Assembly (NCBI GenBank): GCA_013289955.1
Contig: JABCYZ010000018.1
Span: 1 to 64,000, forward strand
DNA length: 64,000 nt
Source: Acidobacteriota bacterium
GTDB taxonomy: Bacteria > Acidobacteriota > Terriglobia > Acidiferrales > UBA7541
Reading direction: 5' to 3'
In this document: piece after piece, positions 26,993 to 36,214 of the stretch
How positions within the stretch are numbered: the first letter of the stretch is position 1
Layout: each line of letters starts with the position of its first letter
Notes under the pieces: generated by a model
Told to the model about the DNA's origin: nothing
Databases searched by the model: none
What the model saw: the letters and a program-made list of their open reading frames with translations, nothing else
Position numbers and translations under genes: made by a program

Positions 26993-28291
26993 ATGAGCGT
27001 TGAGATCGAAGTAGGGCCGGAGAACGCGACCAAGGCACAGCCATTTCTTGACGTGCCGGTAGAGAAAGAACAGCCAAAAGGGTTCGCGAATCCGAAGATG
27101 CAGCGGCTGGCCGTTCTCGGCGGCGTAGTGCTGATCGCCGTGCTGGTGGGACTGTTCCTTTACTACCACAACCGCGAGAGCACGGATGACGCGCAGATCG
27201 ACGGGCATATCACGCCGATCGCTTCGAAGATTTACGGAAAAGTGGCCAATGTTTTGGTGGACGACAACCAGCCGGTAAAGGCGGGCCAGGAGCTCGTGAA
27301 GATCGATCCGCGCGATTACCAGTCCGCCGTGGATCAGGCCAAGGCGGCGCTGGAGTTGGCGGAGAGCGAAGCGCAGTCGGCGGGAGTGGACGTGCCGCGG
27401 ACAGCGGAAAATGTGGCCAGCGGAACTTCCAGCGCCGACGCGCAATTGCTTGGAGCGCAGGCAGACGTAGCGAAAGCCGAAGCAACCTACGGACAGGCGC
27501 AGACCGCGGACCTCGAGTATGCGCAGGCGAACGTAAACAAGAGCATGGCCAACGCGGCGCTGGCGCAAGCGGATTTGGCGCGCTACAAGCCGCTGATGGA
27601 GAGAGACGAGATTTCAAAGCAGCAGTACGACGCAGCAAAGGCGAATGCCGATGCCACAGCGAGCGCCCTCAAGGCAGACCAGGAAAAACTGGCGCAAGCG
27701 CAGCGCAATGTGGAAGTGGTGAAAGCACAACTGGACGCGGCGAAGGCGCGGGTGCTGCAGGCGCGCGCAGGAGTCGAAGGCGCGCTGGCGGACAGAAAAC
27801 AGGTGGGCATGCGCACGGCCGATGCGCAGGCAAAAGTTGCAAAAGTGGCCGAGGCGCGCGCGGCATTGGATGCAGCGCAGTTGAATCTGAGCTACACCGA
27901 CGTGGTTGCGCCGGTGGACGGCGTGGCCACCCACAAGCAGGTCGAGACAGGACAGATTGTGCAGGCCGGACAGGGATTGCTGGTCGTCGTGCCGCTCCAG
28001 GATGTTTGGGTGACGGCAAATTTCAAGGAGACGCAGCTGCGAAACATGCACGCCGGGCAGAAGGCGGAAGTGAAAGTCGATACGTACGGAAAGACCTTCA
28101 GCGGGCATGTGGACTCCATTGCCGGAGCGACCGGCGGAGTGCTGAGCCTGCTGCCGCCCGAGAACGCGACCGGCAACTACGTAAAGGTGGTACAGCGCAT
28201 ACCGGTGAAGATCGTGCTGGACCGGGATTCCGTGGGCTCGGCTGTGCTTCGGCCAGGAATGAACGTCGATGCGACGGTCATCACCAAGTAA
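26993..28291 (+). CDS. HlyD/EmrA-type membrane fusion protein
   Basis: A 432-residue periplasmic adaptor for the efflux operon. One TM segment (LAVLGGVVLIAVLVGLFLYY, about 38-58) is followed by STDDAQIDGHITPIASKIYG (biotinyl-lipoyl half-motif), a long Ala/Gln-rich coiled-coil hairpin (about 120-300), the second lipoyl half (LSYTDVVAPVDGVATHKQVE), and a beta-barrel. The ATG at 26993 lies 5 bases after the tolC stop with GAGGGA before it; the same frame extends upstream into tolC but that part is a shadow. It links the EmrB-like pump to the TolC-like channel. Confidence 0.92.
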   Translation: MSVEIEVGPENATKAQPFLDVPVEKEQPKGFANPKMQRLAVLGGVVLIAVLVGLFLYYHNRESTDDAQIDGHITPIASKIYGKVANVLVDDNQPVKAGQELVKIDPRDYQSAVDQAKAALELAESEAQSAGVDVPRTAENVASGTSSADAQLLGAQADVAKAEATYGQAQTADLEYAQANVNKSMANAALAQADLARYKPLMERDEISKQQYDAAKANADATASALKADQEKLAQAQRNVEVVKAQLDAAKARVLQARAGVEGALADRKQVGMRTADAQAKVAKVAEARAALDAAQLNLSYTDVVAPVDGVATHKQVETGQIVQAGQGLLVVVPLQDVWVTANFKETQLRNMHAGQKAEVKVDTYGKTFSGHVDSIAGATGGVLSLLPPENATGNYVKVVQRIPVKIVLDRDSVGSAVLRPGMNVDATVITK

Positions 28292-28378
28292 TGCGCCGAA
28301 TAAAGAAAGTACCTGAAGCATTTGTGCGTAGGAATGGGTAGAGGGCTCTCTGGCCCGGTAGAACGAGAGCGACGCGCG

Positions 28379-29968
28379 ATGAAACACAGAATTCTAGCGA
28401 AATTGAGGATGCCGGACGGGTCGATCAACCCCTGGGTGATCGCCGTTACGGTGACGCTCGCGACGTTCATGGAGGTGCTGGACACGTCGATCGCGAACGT
28501 GGCCCTGCCGCACATTTCCGGAAATCTTTCGGCGGGCGCGGACGAATCCACCTGGGTTCTGACGTCGTACTTGGTTTCAAACGCCATCGTGCTGCCTCTT
28601 TCGGGATGGCTTTCGGGATTGATCGGCCGCAAGCGGTTTTACATGTCTTGCGTGGCGCTATTTACGGTGAGCTCGTTTTTGTGCGGGCTGGCGCCGAGCC
28701 TGGGCGTGCTCGTGTTTTTCAGGATTTTGCAGGGAGCCGGCGGCGGAGGGCTGCAGCCGAGCGAGCAGGCCATCTTAAACGACACGTTTCCGCTGGCAAA
28801 GCGCGGGATGGCGTTTGCAGTTTACGGGATTGCGGTGGTGGTGGCCCCGACGATTGGGCCGTGGCTCGGCGGATGGATTACCGACAATTTTTCGTGGAGA
28901 TGGATTTTCTACATCAACGTGCCGGTAGGAATTATTTCGCTGCTGCTGACGTCGGTGCTGATTTCTGACCCGCCGTACATGAAGCGCGCGAGCGTCAAGC
29001 GCGGATTCCGGATCGACTACATCGGTATCGGATTGATCAGCCTCGGGCTCGGCAGCATGCAGATTGTCCTGGATAAAGGGCAGCGTGACGACTGGCTGTC
29101 TTCCGGGTTCATCCAGGTTTTCTTTGCGCTGATGCTCGTCGGAATTCTCGCGGGAATCGTATGGGAGTGGCGGCACAAGGAGCCGGTCGTCGATTTGAAG
29201 ATGCTGAAGGACCGCAATTTCGCGATTTCGACGGTGGCGATGTTTTTCCTGGGCTTCGTGCTGTATTCGAGCACCGTGCTGATTCCTCAGTTCTTGCAAG
29301 AGATGCTGGGCTATACCGCGGAGCTTGCCGGGAAGGCCCTTTCGCCCGGCGGCGCGGTGATCATGCTGATGATGCCAGTCGTCGGAATTCTGGTGTCAAA
29401 GGTGGATACGCGGATTTTGATCACGTTTGGCTGCGCGGTATGCGCGATCGCGCTGTTCTGGATGGCGGGCTGGGATTTGCAGCTCGATTACAGCCATGCC
29501 GTGCGCGCGCGCATGCTGCAGAGCTTCGGTCTGGCGTTTTTGTTTATTCCGATCAACGTGGCGGCGTTTGCCTACGTGCCAAAAGAAAAAACGAACATGG
29601 GGACGGGGATCATCAATCTGGCGCGCAACATCGGGGCAAGCGTGGGCATTGCCACGGTGACGACGATGCTCGAGCGGCGGACGCAGCTTCACCAGGCGCA
29701 TCTGGTCGAGAGCGTGAACAGCCTGAATCCGGCACTCCTCAAGATGACCAACGGAAACGCGGCGCGTCTAATCTCTTACGGGTCGAGTGCTTCGCATGCG
29801 TCGATGCAAGCGAAGGGCATGGTCTATAACCTCGTGCAAGGCCAGTCGGCGATGCTGGCTTTCATCGACAACTTCAAGATGTTGGGCGTGGTCTTCCTGG
29901 CAGTCATCCCCGTCTTGTTGATGATGAAGAAGCCGAGAGTGCCGGCCGGAGGTGTTCCGGCTCACTGA
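28379..29968 (+). CDS. DHA2-family (EmrB-like) MFS efflux pump, 14 TM
   Basis: A 529-residue drug:H+ antiporter. Family motif LDTSIANVALPHI is in TM1 (motif D1), SGWLSGLIGRKRFYM is motif A, and VAPTIGPWLGGWITDNFSWR is motif C/G. About 14 hydrophobic segments are present. I prefer the ATG at 28379; an in-frame start at 28322 would add 19 polar residues. It is the third gene of the STAS-TolC/HlyD/EmrB export operon, so drugs, fatty acids or secondary metabolites are likely substrates, unspecified by sequence. Confidence 0.92.
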   Translation: MKHRILAKLRMPDGSINPWVIAVTVTLATFMEVLDTSIANVALPHISGNLSAGADESTWVLTSYLVSNAIVLPLSGWLSGLIGRKRFYMSCVALFTVSSFLCGLAPSLGVLVFFRILQGAGGGGLQPSEQAILNDTFPLAKRGMAFAVYGIAVVVAPTIGPWLGGWITDNFSWRWIFYINVPVGIISLLLTSVLISDPPYMKRASVKRGFRIDYIGIGLISLGLGSMQIVLDKGQRDDWLSSGFIQVFFALMLVGILAGIVWEWRHKEPVVDLKMLKDRNFAISTVAMFFLGFVLYSSTVLIPQFLQEMLGYTAELAGKALSPGGAVIMLMMPVVGILVSKVDTRILITFGCAVCAIALFWMAGWDLQLDYSHAVRARMLQSFGLAFLFIPINVAAFAYVPKEKTNMGTGIINLARNIGASVGIATVTTMLERRTQLHQAHLVESVNSLNPALLKMTNGNAARLISYGSSASHASMQAKGMVYNLVQGQSAMLAFIDNFKMLGVVFLAVIPVLLMMKKPRVPAGGVPAH

Positions 29969-30064
29969 GGGAAACGGGTGTCCATCGATCCGGCGAACGG
30001 GATGGTTCGAGTCATTTTTTGCATCACGCAGTCGAGCGAGTTTGTGCAGTAATGGGGGGGAACA

Positions 30065-30736
30065 ATGGCAACGCAAGCGGCAGTAACGACACAAACGGCA
30101 GTGGCACCGCAATTCAGTGAAGACAAGCTGATTCGCGCCGGGCAGCGGGGCGATGCGCAGGCGGTGGAGACGCTGTTCCGCCGTTATCAGCGGCCGTTAT
30201 TTCAGACGGCGCTGCGCGTCCTCGGGAATACCGAGGATGCGGAAGATGCTTTGCAGGATGGGCTGCTTTCCGCCTACCGCAACATGAAACGCTTTGAGGG
30301 GCGGTCGCAGTTTTCGACCTGGCTCACGCGGATTGTGATCAACGCGGCGCTCATGAGGCGGCGGAGCGCGAAAGCCCGGCCGGCGGTTTCTCTGGATGAG
30401 CCGCCCCGGGAAGACGAACTGCCGATCGCCGAGCGCTTCGCAGCCGAAGGGCCGAACCCGGAGCAGGTGTTTGCGGGAACGGAGCTGCGGGAGATGATCA
30501 GCGAAAATCTCGATGAACTTTCGCCGCTATTGCGCACGGCATTTGTGCTGCGCGAGGTCGAGGGTTACTCGACCGGCGAAGCGGCGAAGAAACTCGGAGT
30601 GACCGAGAACACCCTGAAGGCGCGGCTGTGGCGCGCGCGGCATCAGCTTGCCGAGCGGCTCGGGCAGCGCCTGCGTCGCATCAAGGACGATATGACCGGC
30701 GGCGGTATGGCCGACGCCGAATGCAGCTATTGCTGA
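30065..30736 (+). CDS. RNA polymerase sigma factor, ECF type
   Basis: A 223-residue sigma factor. Region 2 spans about residues 20-95, with the family-typical DAEDALQDGLLSAYRNMKRF and FSTWLTRIVINAALMRRR. Region 4 spans about 150-205 (ELSPLLRTAFVLREVEGYST, GEAAKKLGVTENTLKARLWR). A GGGGGG-like Shine-Dalgarno precedes the ATG. No anti-sigma gene follows; the 3' end is a short Gly/Met/Cys tail (ending ECSYC) and then the terminator. It lies 96 bases after the EmrB gene, so it may be read through from the efflux operon or have its own promoter in that gap. Confidence 0.93.
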   Translation: MATQAAVTTQTAVAPQFSEDKLIRAGQRGDAQAVETLFRRYQRPLFQTALRVLGNTEDAEDALQDGLLSAYRNMKRFEGRSQFSTWLTRIVINAALMRRRSAKARPAVSLDEPPREDELPIAERFAAEGPNPEQVFAGTELREMISENLDELSPLLRTAFVLREVEGYSTGEAAKKLGVTENTLKARLWRARHQLAERLGQRLRRIKDDMTGGGMADAECSYC

Positions 30737-30791
30737 CGGGCGGAAGCAATGGCGTAAAAATGCAGGGACGCAAACAAATCGATCCATCAAG

Positions 30792-30819
30792 GGCCGGCGA
30801 AATTTGCCGGCCTTTTTTT
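30792..30819 (+). terminator. Rho-independent terminator after the sigma gene
   Basis: GGCCGGC (30792-30798) pairs with GCCGGCC (30806-30812) across a 7-base loop and is followed by seven T (30813-30819). A strong stem with a U-tract, 56 bases past the sigma stop, ending the efflux/sigma operon. Confidence 0.9.
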
Positions 30820-31143
30820 CGCCTGGCATGAAAAAAACGGCATCGGCGTTTTAGCGGGGCTTGGGGGGCTCGATCGGGCGGAGGCAGGCTTGAAAGGTTT
30901 TCGTCTTTGTGGATCTTCGAGAAGGTTTCGACATCCTGGAGGGACTGCGCAATTTCCATGGGCAATCGAAATCTACCTTCGTAAAGATCGTCCGGTAAAA
31001 GTGGCAGCGTGCAGAGTCACCGCACCCTCAGAATCGAAGGGCGCGCTCCGCCAGTCTCTGCCCCACTCGCCCGGTGCGTCCGGGCCACTCTCCCGTCCTG
31101 CTTTCCTTCAAGGTCCCAGCCAGCCATACTAGCGGCGTCGGCC
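30820..31143. other. Gap before the ethanolamine ammonia-lyase genes
   Basis: About 320 bases with no supported gene. I looked for a cobalamin riboswitch, since the next genes need B12, and saw no convincing B12 box or stem pattern by eye. Confidence 0.4.
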
Positions 31144-32535
31144 ATGCGGGATCACTTTCGCTTTTCCAATCTCCGCGAGCTACTCGCGAAGGCCAATGAA
31201 GAAAAATCCGGCGATCAGCTGGCCGGAATCGCAGCCTCCTCGGAGCGTGAGCGGGTGGCCGCAAAGAGAGCCCTGGCCGATTTGCCGCTGACCGAGCTGC
31301 TGAACAATCCCTTGATTCCTCCGGAAACGGACGAGGTCTCCCGCCTCCTTCTCGAGTCCCACGATTCCTCCGCCTTTGGGCCCATCCAGCGCATGACTCT
31401 TGGCGAGTTTCGCGAATTCATTCTCGACAGCCAGACCACGGAAGCGGATTTGAAGTCTCTCAAGTGGGGTATCACTCCCGAAATGGCAGCCGCCGTAGCC
31501 AAGCTGATGGGCAACAAGGACCTGGTGCTTGCGGCGGCCAAGATTCGCAACGTTACGCGCTGTCGAAACACCCTCGGCGAGCGCGGCGTACTCGGCATTC
31601 GCTTGCAGCCAAACCACCCCTCCGATGACGTTGGCGGCATCTTGCTGGCTGCGTTCGATGGCCTGCTGTATGGATGCGGGGACGCCGTCATTGGAGTGAA
31701 TCCGGCCACCGATTCCGTCGAGGGTGTCGCGGCCATACTAAGAGCGCTCGATCGCCTGATTACGGAGTTCGCCATTCCGACGCAGGCGTGTTGCCTGGCG
31801 CATATCTCAACGCAGCTCGCATGTTTGGATCGCGGCGCAGCCATCGATTTGCTCTTTCAATCGGTTGCCGGCACCCAGGCCGCGAACGCCAGCTTTGGCA
31901 TCACTCTTTCGCTGCTGCGAGAAGGCCAGGAACGCGTCCTCGAACATCACCGGGCGCGCAAGGTTCCCTGGGCGGGCGACAACGTTATGTACTTCGAAAC
32001 CGGGCAAGGCAGCGCTCTTTCGGCGGAAGCACATCACGGAATCGACCAGCTGACTCTCGAAGCGCGCGCCTACGGGGTCGCTCGCGCCTTCGATCCATTC
32101 CTTGTGAATAGCGTGGTGGGCTTCATCGGGCCGGAATATCTGTACGACGAGCGACAGATCATTCGCGCCGGACTGGAAGATCACTTCATGGGCAAATTGC
32201 TGGGGCTACCGATGGGATGCGACGTCTGCTACACCAATCACGCCGTCGCCGACCAGAACTCCGCAGACAATCTCATGCTTTTGCTGGCGGCCGCCGGATG
32301 CAATTACTTCATGGGCGTGCCCGGCGCCGACGACATCATGCTCAACTACCAGTCCACCAGCTTTCATGACTCGCTCGCCGCTCGTAAAATCTTTAATCTG
32401 CGTCCCGCTCCGGAATTCCTCGAGTGGCTGGAGCGTACTGGTATCTACCGGGATGGCGAACCGATGGCGCTCGACGCTGGCAGCCGACAGAAACTTTTGC
32501 GCGGACTCGAAGGATTATTGCCGGCGCCGGCCTGA
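31144..32535 (+). CDS. eutB: Ethanolamine ammonia-lyase large subunit
   Basis: A 463-residue EutB, close to the E. coli length of 453. With EutC it forms the adenosylcobalamin-dependent enzyme that splits ethanolamine into acetaldehyde and ammonia. Recognisable blocks are RNVTRCRNTLGERGVLGIRL (here as I-R-N-V-T-R-C-R), QPNHPSDDVGGILLAAFDGL, YFETGQGSALSAEAHHGIDQ and GLPMGCDVCYTNHAVADQNS. These include residues lining the TIM-barrel active site. The ATG at 31144 begins the conserved N-terminus (FRFSNLRELLAKANEEKSGD); earlier in-frame codons are noncoding. eutC follows 8 bases after its stop. No shell or reductase genes of a eut microcompartment are present. Confidence 0.95.
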   Translation: MRDHFRFSNLRELLAKANEEKSGDQLAGIAASSERERVAAKRALADLPLTELLNNPLIPPETDEVSRLLLESHDSSAFGPIQRMTLGEFREFILDSQTTEADLKSLKWGITPEMAAAVAKLMGNKDLVLAAAKIRNVTRCRNTLGERGVLGIRLQPNHPSDDVGGILLAAFDGLLYGCGDAVIGVNPATDSVEGVAAILRALDRLITEFAIPTQACCLAHISTQLACLDRGAAIDLLFQSVAGTQAANASFGITLSLLREGQERVLEHHRARKVPWAGDNVMYFETGQGSALSAEAHHGIDQLTLEARAYGVARAFDPFLVNSVVGFIGPEYLYDERQIIRAGLEDHFMGKLLGLPMGCDVCYTNHAVADQNSADNLMLLLAAAGCNYFMGVPGADDIMLNYQSTSFHDSLAARKIFNLRPAPEFLEWLERTGIYRDGEPMALDAGSRQKLLRGLEGLLPAPA

Positions 32536-32543
32536 CCAAAGAC

Positions 32544-33314
32544 ATGGGAGACGACCACAACCTTTCCCCACAGCCCGCGTGGCCCGAAATTGTCCGGAAG
32601 ATCCGGGCGCGCACGGCAGCGCGCATTTTTGTGGAGCGTGGAGCCTCTTACACCACGCAAATGGAACTGGAGCTTCGCGCCGCCCACGCCAGCGCGGTCG
32701 ACGCGGTGTGGACGGAGTTCGACCTTCATAAGGATTTCCCGCCCGACTTCGTCAGGCAGTCGAAATTGTTCCTGGTTTCGAGTCAGGCCGAATCGAAATC
32801 GCAGTTCTTGCTGCGGCCTGATCTCGGCCGCCGGCTGAGCAGCGCCGCGAAAGGACTTGTCGCCGAGCGTTGCCAGAGGGCGCTTGACTTCCAGATTGTG
32901 ATCGGAGATGGCTTGTCCGCCGCCGCCGTGTCCGAGCAGGTTCCCCGCTTGTTTGCATCTCTGGAGCAGCACGCGCGGGCGAAGGGATGGTCGCTAGGCC
33001 TTTCCTTCGCCGTGCGCTACTGCAGAGTTGGCATCATGAACGATATCGGCGACCTGCTCAGGCCGCGCGTCCTCGTGCTGCTGATCGGCGAGCGCCCTGG
33101 CCTGGCGACCGCGGAAAGTCTGTCCGCTTATATGGCCTATGGCCCCGTCTCCGGGCACACCGACGCTGACAGAAATCTCATTTCGAACATTCACGCTCGC
33201 GGCGTTTCTGTCGAGGATGCCGCTGGTCGCATCACGAATCTGGCGTCGCGCATGATGGCATTGAAACGCAGTGGCACGACCCTCAAGGAAGATGCAGCGC
33301 GGCTGCCGTATTAG
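32544..33314 (+). CDS. eutC: Ethanolamine ammonia-lyase small subunit
   Basis: A 256-residue EutC, shorter than E. coli EutC (295) mainly at the N-terminus. Typical blocks are ARIFVERGASYTTQMELELR, HAAHASAVDAVW-type helices, QIVIGDGLSAAAV (cobalamin-binding region), CRVGIMNDIGDLLRPRVLVL, LIGERPGLATAESLSAYMAY and the C-terminal RITNLASRMMALKRSGTTLK. It binds the cobalamin cofactor with EutB and is required for activity. The ATG at 32544 is in operon with eutB. Convergent with the receptor gene that ends at 33350, 36 bases on; no clear terminator is seen between them. Confidence 0.95.
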   Translation: MGDDHNLSPQPAWPEIVRKIRARTAARIFVERGASYTTQMELELRAAHASAVDAVWTEFDLHKDFPPDFVRQSKLFLVSSQAESKSQFLLRPDLGRRLSSAAKGLVAERCQRALDFQIVIGDGLSAAAVSEQVPRLFASLEQHARAKGWSLGLSFAVRYCRVGIMNDIGDLLRPRVLVLLIGERPGLATAESLSAYMAYGPVSGHTDADRNLISNIHARGVSVEDAAGRITNLASRMMALKRSGTTLKEDAARLPY

Positions 33315-33349
33315 GTTTGGGGCGGCACGGGATTCGAGAACTTCGGTGG

Positions 33350-35839
33350 TTATTTGCGGCCGATGAAGCGGACGCGGAGAGTGAAGGCCAGGCCTTGGCC
33401 GCCGGAGAAGGCGCCGAAGTTGGGGGCGTCGATATTGTTGACGACGGTGTTCGGATTTTGGCGGTCGAGGATGTTGACGGCTTCGACGCGGACGCCCCAG
33501 AGGTAGCCGCGGAAGCCGAATTTTTTTTCCAGGCCGATATTGAGACTGGCGTAAGCGGGGAAACGGGCGGAGTTGGCAGGCCCGACAAGTTGCTGCTCGA
33601 GGTTGACGATGCTGTAGGGGTAGCCGGTGCGGTACTCGAGGAAATAGCTGAGCTGGATGCCCCAGATGTGAGTGGGTGCCCAGCCCCAGGTGACGATGCG
33701 GTTGGGGGCGTCCCAGGCTTCCGGAGCGGATTGCTGGGCGGCATAGAAGATGGAGCCGAGAGCGGGATTGAGGACTTCGTTCGAGTGCGCCACGCTGCGC
33801 GTGTAGGCGGCGTAGATTTCGGTCGATTCGGAGAAGACATGGCGGACGGTGGCGGTGGCGGAGCGGTAGCGGTCCTTGCGGGTGTCTTCGAGCAGGAACG
33901 TGCCGCCCGGTTGGGAGGGTTGCTGATCGACGTAGGCGAAGCCGTGGTAGCCGTTGCGGGCGAGGAGGCTAAGGGTGAGCAGGGTGCTGTGTGCGAATTT
34001 TTGCTGCCATCCGGCGCTCGAGATGTTGAAGCGGGGCTGCTCGAGGCCCGCGACGGGAAGTGCGAATTGGGAGACTACCGGGCTCGGGGCGACGGTGTTG
34101 CCGGCGTTGTCGTAGAAGGTGTCGATCTGGCGCTGGTCGAGCGTCTGGCCGATCAGGGAGAGATTGAGCGGTGCGTTATAAATGCCCCAGCCTGCGGTAA
34201 TTTTTGAGGTGTCGTCGCCGAAGGGGAGGAGGTTGGCGGAAAGGCGAGGGCCCGCCATGGCGCTTTGGGTGAAGCGGTCCCAGTCGGTGCGGAGGCCGGC
34301 CTGGAGGACGAGGAATTTCGAGAGGGACCAGGTGTCCTGGACATAGGCGCCGGCTTGGGTGTTCGAGACTTCGGGTGCGGCGGGGCCGGTGAAGGTGGAG
34401 GTGCGCACGACGCAGCCGGGGATGGGTGCGGTGCAGGCGGGGTTGGTCGAGACGCCGCCTTCAAAGGCCTGGAGCGCCTGGATTTCGGTGCGATCGGCGG
34501 CGAGGGAATAGGTCAGGGCGGCGACGTTCGTGCCCGCGGCCAATTGATGAGTGCCATGCCAATGGCGGGTGGCGGCGGGCATACCGGCTAAGGCCTGGAG
34601 GCGCCGGCCGCGCTGGTGGAGGCGCTGGAAATAGTTGCCAGTGGAACCGTTGACGAGAAGAACAAAAGACTCGGTGCCTTGGGGGATGTAATCGAGAGTG
34701 CCGGTGTCGGCGGCGATGCCGAAATCGAAGAGAGTGTCGGCGAGCCAGACCTGGTCTTTTGCGGCGGCAAAGAAACGCTGCTGGTTGCCGGTGACGGTGG
34801 TCGAGACGGGGTCGAGGGCGTCGAGGCCGATGTTGGTGTAGCGGGCGCGATTGTAGAGAAGCGTGGCGTGAAGGATGTGCTTGGGCGTGATGTTGTATTC
34901 GAGGCGCAGAAGATTGTCGCCGGACCAGTTTTCCCAGGTGTTGGCGCCGGCGGGCTGTTGTTTAACGACGGCGAAGGTGTGCTGGATGCTGATCGAATCC
35001 GAGAACCAGAAGCGGCCGCGCTGGAGGGGACCGGAGAAAGTGAAGCGCGGGTACCAGTTGCCGAGGTGGACGCCTTCCTGGACGTTGATGCCGGGAAAGG
35101 GATTGGTGGTTCCGAAGCGCCAGCGGTCGTCGCCGTCGGGAGTCTCGAGACTGAGGATGCTGGTGCCTGCGTGTGCGTAGCCGGCGCTGAAATTTCCCGT
35201 TTGGACTTCGGCGGCGCGGGTGGCATCGACATTGAAGCGCGTGGTGAGCTGGCCGTTGACGGGATCGCCGATTTCGAAACCGTCAAGGAGATATTGCGTT
35301 TCGCCGGAACGGGCGCCGGCGATGTGGAGGTTGTTGGCGTTGTCCTGCGTGATTTCGGGGAGAGCGACCAGGCTTTCCGCCAGCACGTGGGGGCTCGGGA
35401 CGGGAATGTCGCGAATGTCGCGGGCGGTGAGAGTGTCGCGCTCGGCGGTGTCTTGCGGATCGATCTGGTTGGCGGGAGCCGTGACCTGGACTTGTTCGTG
35501 AAGCTCTTCGGCGTGATTCAGAATCAAAGAGAATTCGTTGGGGCCAGGCTGAAGGGCGATGGGGCGGTTGGTGACCAGGAAGAAGCCTTCTTTCCGGATT
35601 TCGAGTTTGTAATCGCCGGGAGGGAGATTTTTCAAAGTGAAGCGGCCAGCGCCGTCGGTTTCGGCACGGAAGACGTGAGCGGAGGCGTCTTCAAGTTTTA
35701 TCTGGGCGGCCGGGACGGGAACATTGTTTTCATCGAGGATAATGGCCGAGCAGACGGCCAAGTCTGCCGCGCGAGCCGGCAGAGAGGCGAGCACCATGAG
35801 GCCGGCGAATAGAGAAGTAAATAGACGAGCGATCCTCAT
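33350..35839 (-). CDS. TonB-dependent receptor-like outer-membrane protein (Oar-like)
   Basis: An 829-residue outer-membrane protein with a signal peptide (FTSLFAGLMVLASLPARA). A carboxypeptidase-regulatory/CNA-B-like domain (about 30-110, TDGAGRFTLKNLPPGDYKLE) precedes a plug (DIRDIPVPSPHVLAESLVAL, YLLDGFEIGDPVNGQL) and a long beta-barrel ending in aromatic FTLRVRFIGRK. This build matches the Oar/TonB-receptor family expanded in Acidobacteria. No obvious TonB box lies before the plug. It is on the same strand as the MNIO operon, 99 bases after it, and could be read from it; if so it may handle the operon's product. Substrate unknown. Confidence 0.88.
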   Translation of the reverse strand: MRIARLFTSLFAGLMVLASLPARAADLAVCSAIILDENNVPVPAAQIKLEDASAHVFRAETDGAGRFTLKNLPPGDYKLEIRKEGFFLVTNRPIALQPGPNEFSLILNHAEELHEQVQVTAPANQIDPQDTAERDTLTARDIRDIPVPSPHVLAESLVALPEITQDNANNLHIAGARSGETQYLLDGFEIGDPVNGQLTTRFNVDATRAAEVQTGNFSAGYAHAGTSILSLETPDGDDRWRFGTTNPFPGINVQEGVHLGNWYPRFTFSGPLQRGRFWFSDSISIQHTFAVVKQQPAGANTWENWSGDNLLRLEYNITPKHILHATLLYNRARYTNIGLDALDPVSTTVTGNQQRFFAAAKDQVWLADTLFDFGIAADTGTLDYIPQGTESFVLLVNGSTGNYFQRLHQRGRRLQALAGMPAATRHWHGTHQLAAGTNVAALTYSLAADRTEIQALQAFEGGVSTNPACTAPIPGCVVRTSTFTGPAAPEVSNTQAGAYVQDTWSLSKFLVLQAGLRTDWDRFTQSAMAGPRLSANLLPFGDDTSKITAGWGIYNAPLNLSLIGQTLDQRQIDTFYDNAGNTVAPSPVVSQFALPVAGLEQPRFNISSAGWQQKFAHSTLLTLSLLARNGYHGFAYVDQQPSQPGGTFLLEDTRKDRYRSATATVRHVFSESTEIYAAYTRSVAHSNEVLNPALGSIFYAAQQSAPEAWDAPNRIVTWGWAPTHIWGIQLSYFLEYRTGYPYSIVNLEQQLVGPANSARFPAYASLNIGLEKKFGFRGYLWGVRVEAVNILDRQNPNTVVNNIDAPNFGAFSGGQGLAFTLRVRFIGRK

Positions 35840-35938
35840 GCCACACCCGTTTTGCCTGGGTCTCGAATTATTAGACTACGGATTGCCAGGGCGGGATGTC
35901 TTTTTACGTTTGGGATTGCCACGAGAGAGCCAAATCCG

Positions 35939-36214
35939 CTAGTGCACAAAGCGGAAGAAACGAAAACGCGAGAGACGCGTTTTGAGGGCGGCGAACCAGG
36001 TGCGGCGGCGTTTTTGGTGACGCTTTTTGGCGAAGCTGCGCGCGGCCATTTCAAGGCCGATCCAGTCGAGCCTTTCAAGGGCGGCTGATTGCTCTTCCGA
36101 GAGGCCGGCTCTTTTGGCTTCCTCGCGCGGATTGGCTTTGAAATCAGCGCGGGCATGGGCGTCCGTGTAGAGGCGGGCGAGGAAGATTTCGAGTTGCGTG
36201 GCGTCGGAACTCAT
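35939..36214 (-). CDS. Small basic partner protein of the DUF692 enzyme
   Basis: A 91-residue protein whose ATG overlaps the stop of the DUF692 gene (ATGA), a strong sign of translational coupling. The first 60 residues are helical (LEIFLARLYTDAHARADFKA, NPREEAKRAGLSEEQSAALE, RLDWIGLEMAARSFAKK). I recognise the pattern 'LYTD-x-R-x-F-x-A-x-P-x-x-x-A-x-x-AGL' from small proteins next to DUF692 genes. The C-terminus is extremely basic and aromatic (RRRTWFAALKTRLSRFRFFR). MNIO systems usually need a partner that binds the leader of the precursor; this could be that partner or a reduced DUF2063/BufC-like protein. Function not proven. Confidence 0.72.
   Translation of the reverse strand: MSSDATQLEIFLARLYTDAHARADFKANPREEAKRAGLSEEQSAALERLDWIGLEMAARSFAKKRHQKRRRTWFAALKTRLSRFRFFRFVH

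Noticed and set aside
34616-35812. A 398-codon plus-strand frame opposite the TonB-type receptor
   Set aside because: Very Gly/Val/Glu-rich, no motif or ribosome binding site; a shadow of the receptor's codon bias.
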